Assembly (NCBI GenBank): GCA_017519685.1
Contig: JAFWRV010000141.1
Span: 1-8,619 of the forward strand
Origin: Clostridia bacterium
GTDB taxonomy: Bacteria; Bacillota; Clostridia; Oscillospirales; Acutalibacteraceae
Direction of reading: 5' to 3'
Length of the DNA: 8,619 nt
This document shows, one piece after another, positions 7,069 to 8,619 of this stretch. The translations under genes were made by a program, and so were the position numbers. The notes under the pieces are model-generated. The model saw only the letters and a list, made by a program, of their open reading frames with translations, was not told where the DNA came from and did no database searches. Positions within the stretch are counted from its first letter, which is position 1. Every line of letters starts with the position of its first letter.

Positions 7069-7089
7069 AAACGGTATTCCGTTCCTTTC
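7069..7089 (-). promoter_or_regulatory. prfB leader: distant ribosome binding site with a small hairpin before the ATG
   Basis: On the minus strand the leader reads GAAAGG (7084-7089), then an inverted repeat AACGG-AATA-CCGTT (7070-7083), then the ATG at 7068. The linear gap from AAAGG to the ATG is 15 bases, longer than the usual 5-9. Folding the 5-bp stem with its 4-base loop would bring the site near the start. The 5-bp stem is short enough to occur by chance. Confidence 0.4.
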
Positions 7090-7104
7090 GTGTGCGGATT
7101 TGGT

Positions 7105-8619
7105 TTATTTCTTTTCAATCATAAGTGTTCCCGACACACCGACTGCCTCGAGAATCATAATGAGCATTGCCACAACGCCGCCCATTCCGCCGTCGCTGCA
7201 TCCGATAAGAGCGGTGAGCAGAATTCCTGCCGCCATAGCGGCAATCTGAATAATCAGGCCGAGCTTTTTCTTGTTTGCCATTGAGCAGGCGGAAGCAATC
7301 GATTTGAGCATTGAAACCGCTCCGCCGTCGTGAATGACCTGAGCGGAGAGCGATTCGATGACCGCGTCTTTTCTTCTCTTGTAAAGACGGCCGGCAACGG
7401 ATGAGAGAATCTTGAAATTGTCGGGGCTGATGCCGAATCTTGAGGAGATAAGCTCCTCGGTAACATTGACGTCGTTGGTCCTGACAAGAATCTGGATGCC
7501 GTTGCTCTCAAGCTGTTTGAGATAATTCTTGATATTTTCGTCAACGCTGTAACTTACCACAAACATCGCGGCAAGCTGCTCGTTGCAGGCGAGATAGATA
7601 ACCTTTCTGCCGTCGTGCGTATATTTGTTTTCAAAGCTCTTATCGGGCGCCTTGATATTATGGTGAACAAGCATATTCCTGTTCCCGAGCAGAACTTTCT
7701 GCTCGTATATTCTCGCGGAAATTCCCATCTTGTCTTCATAAACAAGCTCGCGCACCGGAGGAAGAAGATCCTGTCTGCCGTCAATTACCTCCTCGAAGCA
7801 GTCCTTGAGAGGTCCGCCGGATTTGATTACCATTGCCGCGGCGTATAACAGAACAACATCTATCCTCATGCTCTTGAAGTCTTTCATGCCGTGCATCGTG
7901 CATGCTCTTCTGTCGAAAATATCGGCGGAGTCAAGAACAACAGCGTTCGATGACGCGATATTCTCGGCGGCTTCAAGACTTGTGATAACCGTGCCCTCTT
8001 TATTGAGGCGTTTATTGGATATAAAGGTGATGAAAGTCGGAATGAATTTTCCGAAAACCGGAGCGCTGAGACAGACGGAAGCGGTAAATCCCGCGAAGCC
8101 GGTCATGAACTCCTTTTTGACAATACCGATTATTACTCCGACCGCGAGGGATGCGATGAGCGAACCGATTATCATCATTTTTATGTGTTTGTCACCGTCT
8201 TCGTCTTTTTCGGAATTACGGATAAGATCGGACGGGAAATTGATGTTTGATGAATAGAGGATTTCGGCATTGCCCATGAGCAGGCCTCTGCCGAGTTCAA
8301 ATACCTCAGACTCGTTTTCAAACGCGTGAACCGCGTACATATTGTGCTGATAGTTGAAAGCGCAGACCGCGAAATTATCCAGAACCCTGCGCACTGCAAT
8401 TGTGTCGGTAATCTTATTGAGGAACAGTCCGAACACGGCAACGGCGCCGAAAACCTGAGGTCTCGCGGAAACGGCGTTTGAGAGGGTCGCCGCAGTAAGC
8501 GCGTTTTCTATCAGAGCGACAGCAACCGCGATGGCTACCGCGGAGTCGCCGTTGAGTTTGCCTTTTAAAGTTGAGGTGAAGGTTTCAAAGAATCTCGGGC
8601 CGTCGAGGAAAACGGCGAG
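7105..8619 (-). CDS. Catalytically degenerate P-type (P1B-like) ATPase homologue, 5' end outside window
   Basis: The frame stays open to the right edge, giving 504 visible C-terminal residues, numbered here from the edge. The GTG at 8436 is not a start, since LFLNKITD and 61 residues before it continue the protein. The order matches P1B metal-pump ATPases. A helix pair (about 25-47 and 53-68) is followed by a short region where the A-domain belongs (about 69-145) and a helix pair (about 148-167 and 172-200). The P/N domains come next, with VVLD (227-230) at the phosphorylation site, and then a final helix pair (about 453-473 and 478-500). The invariant motifs are changed. CPC is C-L-S (183-185), the residues after D230 are SAD rather than KTGT, and SEHPL is SGGPL (267-271). 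TGDN is RTNDVN (380-385), and GDGxND and TGE are not found. GNR (312-314) is kept. Transport activity is unlikely; role unknown. It heads the visible prfB operon. Confidence 0.87.
   Translation of the reverse strand, partial: LAVFLDGPRFFETFTSTLKGKLNGDSAVAIAVAVALIENALTAATLSNAVSARPQVFGAVAVFGLFLNKITDTIAVRRVLDNFAVCAFNYQHNMYAVHAFENESEVFELGRGLLMGNAEILYSSNINFPSDLIRNSEKDEDGDKHIKMMIIGSLIASLAVGVIIGIVKKEFMTGFAGFTASVCLSAPVFGKFIPTFITFISNKRLNKEGTVITSLEAAENIASSNAVVLDSADIFDRRACTMHGMKDFKSMRIDVVLLYAAAMVIKSGGPLKDCFEEVIDGRQDLLPPVRELVYEDKMGISARIYEQKVLLGNRNMLVHHNIKAPDKSFENKYTHDGRKVIYLACNEQLAAMFVVSYSVDENIKNYLKQLESNGIQILVRTNDVNVTEELISSRFGISPDNFKILSSVAGRLYKRRKDAVIESLSAQVIHDGGAVSMLKSIASACSMANKKKLGLIIQIAAMAAGILLTALIGCSDGGMGGVVAMLIMILEAVGVSGTLMIEKK

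Noticed and set aside
7805..8257. Plus-strand open frame of 150 codons opposite the ATPase-like gene
   Set aside because: It is a shadow frame; the minus-strand reading has helices and P-type ATPase landmarks in the right order.
7105..8436. A complete 443-residue protein starting at 8436
   Set aside because: The supposed start is a GTG with no ribosome binding site, and the frame continues upstream through 61 more codons that fit the ATPase helix pair. The gene is cut by the window edge.

Overview
The window looks like ordinary chromosomal DNA from an anaerobic Firmicute of class Clostridia, probably an Oscillospiraceae/Ruminococcaceae-type gut or rumen organism. The basis is intermediate GC content, tight gene packing, AGGAGG-type ribosome binding sites, Gram-positive lipoprotein signals and the closest recognisable families. 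This placement is inference; there is no rRNA in the window. No rRNA, tRNA, CRISPR array, insertion sequence or phage gene was seen.

The layout is two convergent gene strings meeting at a shared hairpin terminator (2676-2707). The plus-strand string (1-2661) has the C-terminal part of an unknown, probably exported protein. Then come a short-chain dehydrogenase of the YmfI type (EF-P 5-aminopentanone reductase), a RadC/JAMM protein and a uridine-phosphorylase-family enzyme. The first three are joined by TGATG stop/start overlaps and the fourth follows a strong ribosome binding site, so they are probably one transcript.

The minus-strand string reads leftward from the right edge. It begins with a truncated-by-window P-type-ATPase-like membrane protein (7105-8619), followed by peptide chain release factor 2 (prfB). 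Next are a membrane-anchored VanY-type D-Ala-D-Ala carboxypeptidase, an M28 zinc peptidase with four membrane helices inserted in its catalytic region, and a lipoprotein of unknown function. Gaps are 12 to 36 bases, so this too looks like one operon. It mixes translation termination with envelope functions.

The most notable item is the ATPase-like protein. It keeps the overall P1B-type fold order (helix pair, small A-region, helix pair, P/N domains, helix pair). However, every catalytic signature I can align is altered: CPC, TGE, KTGT after the phosphorylated Asp, HP, TGD and GDGxND. It is best read as a conserved-looking pseudo-ATPase. Secondary points are the M28 enzyme's inserted helices, a phosphorylase lacking the two arginines expected at the uracil site, and a prfB gene without the usual programmed frameshift. 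There is also a small hairpin between the prfB ribosome binding site and its start codon. No intergenic stretch exceeds 60 bases.
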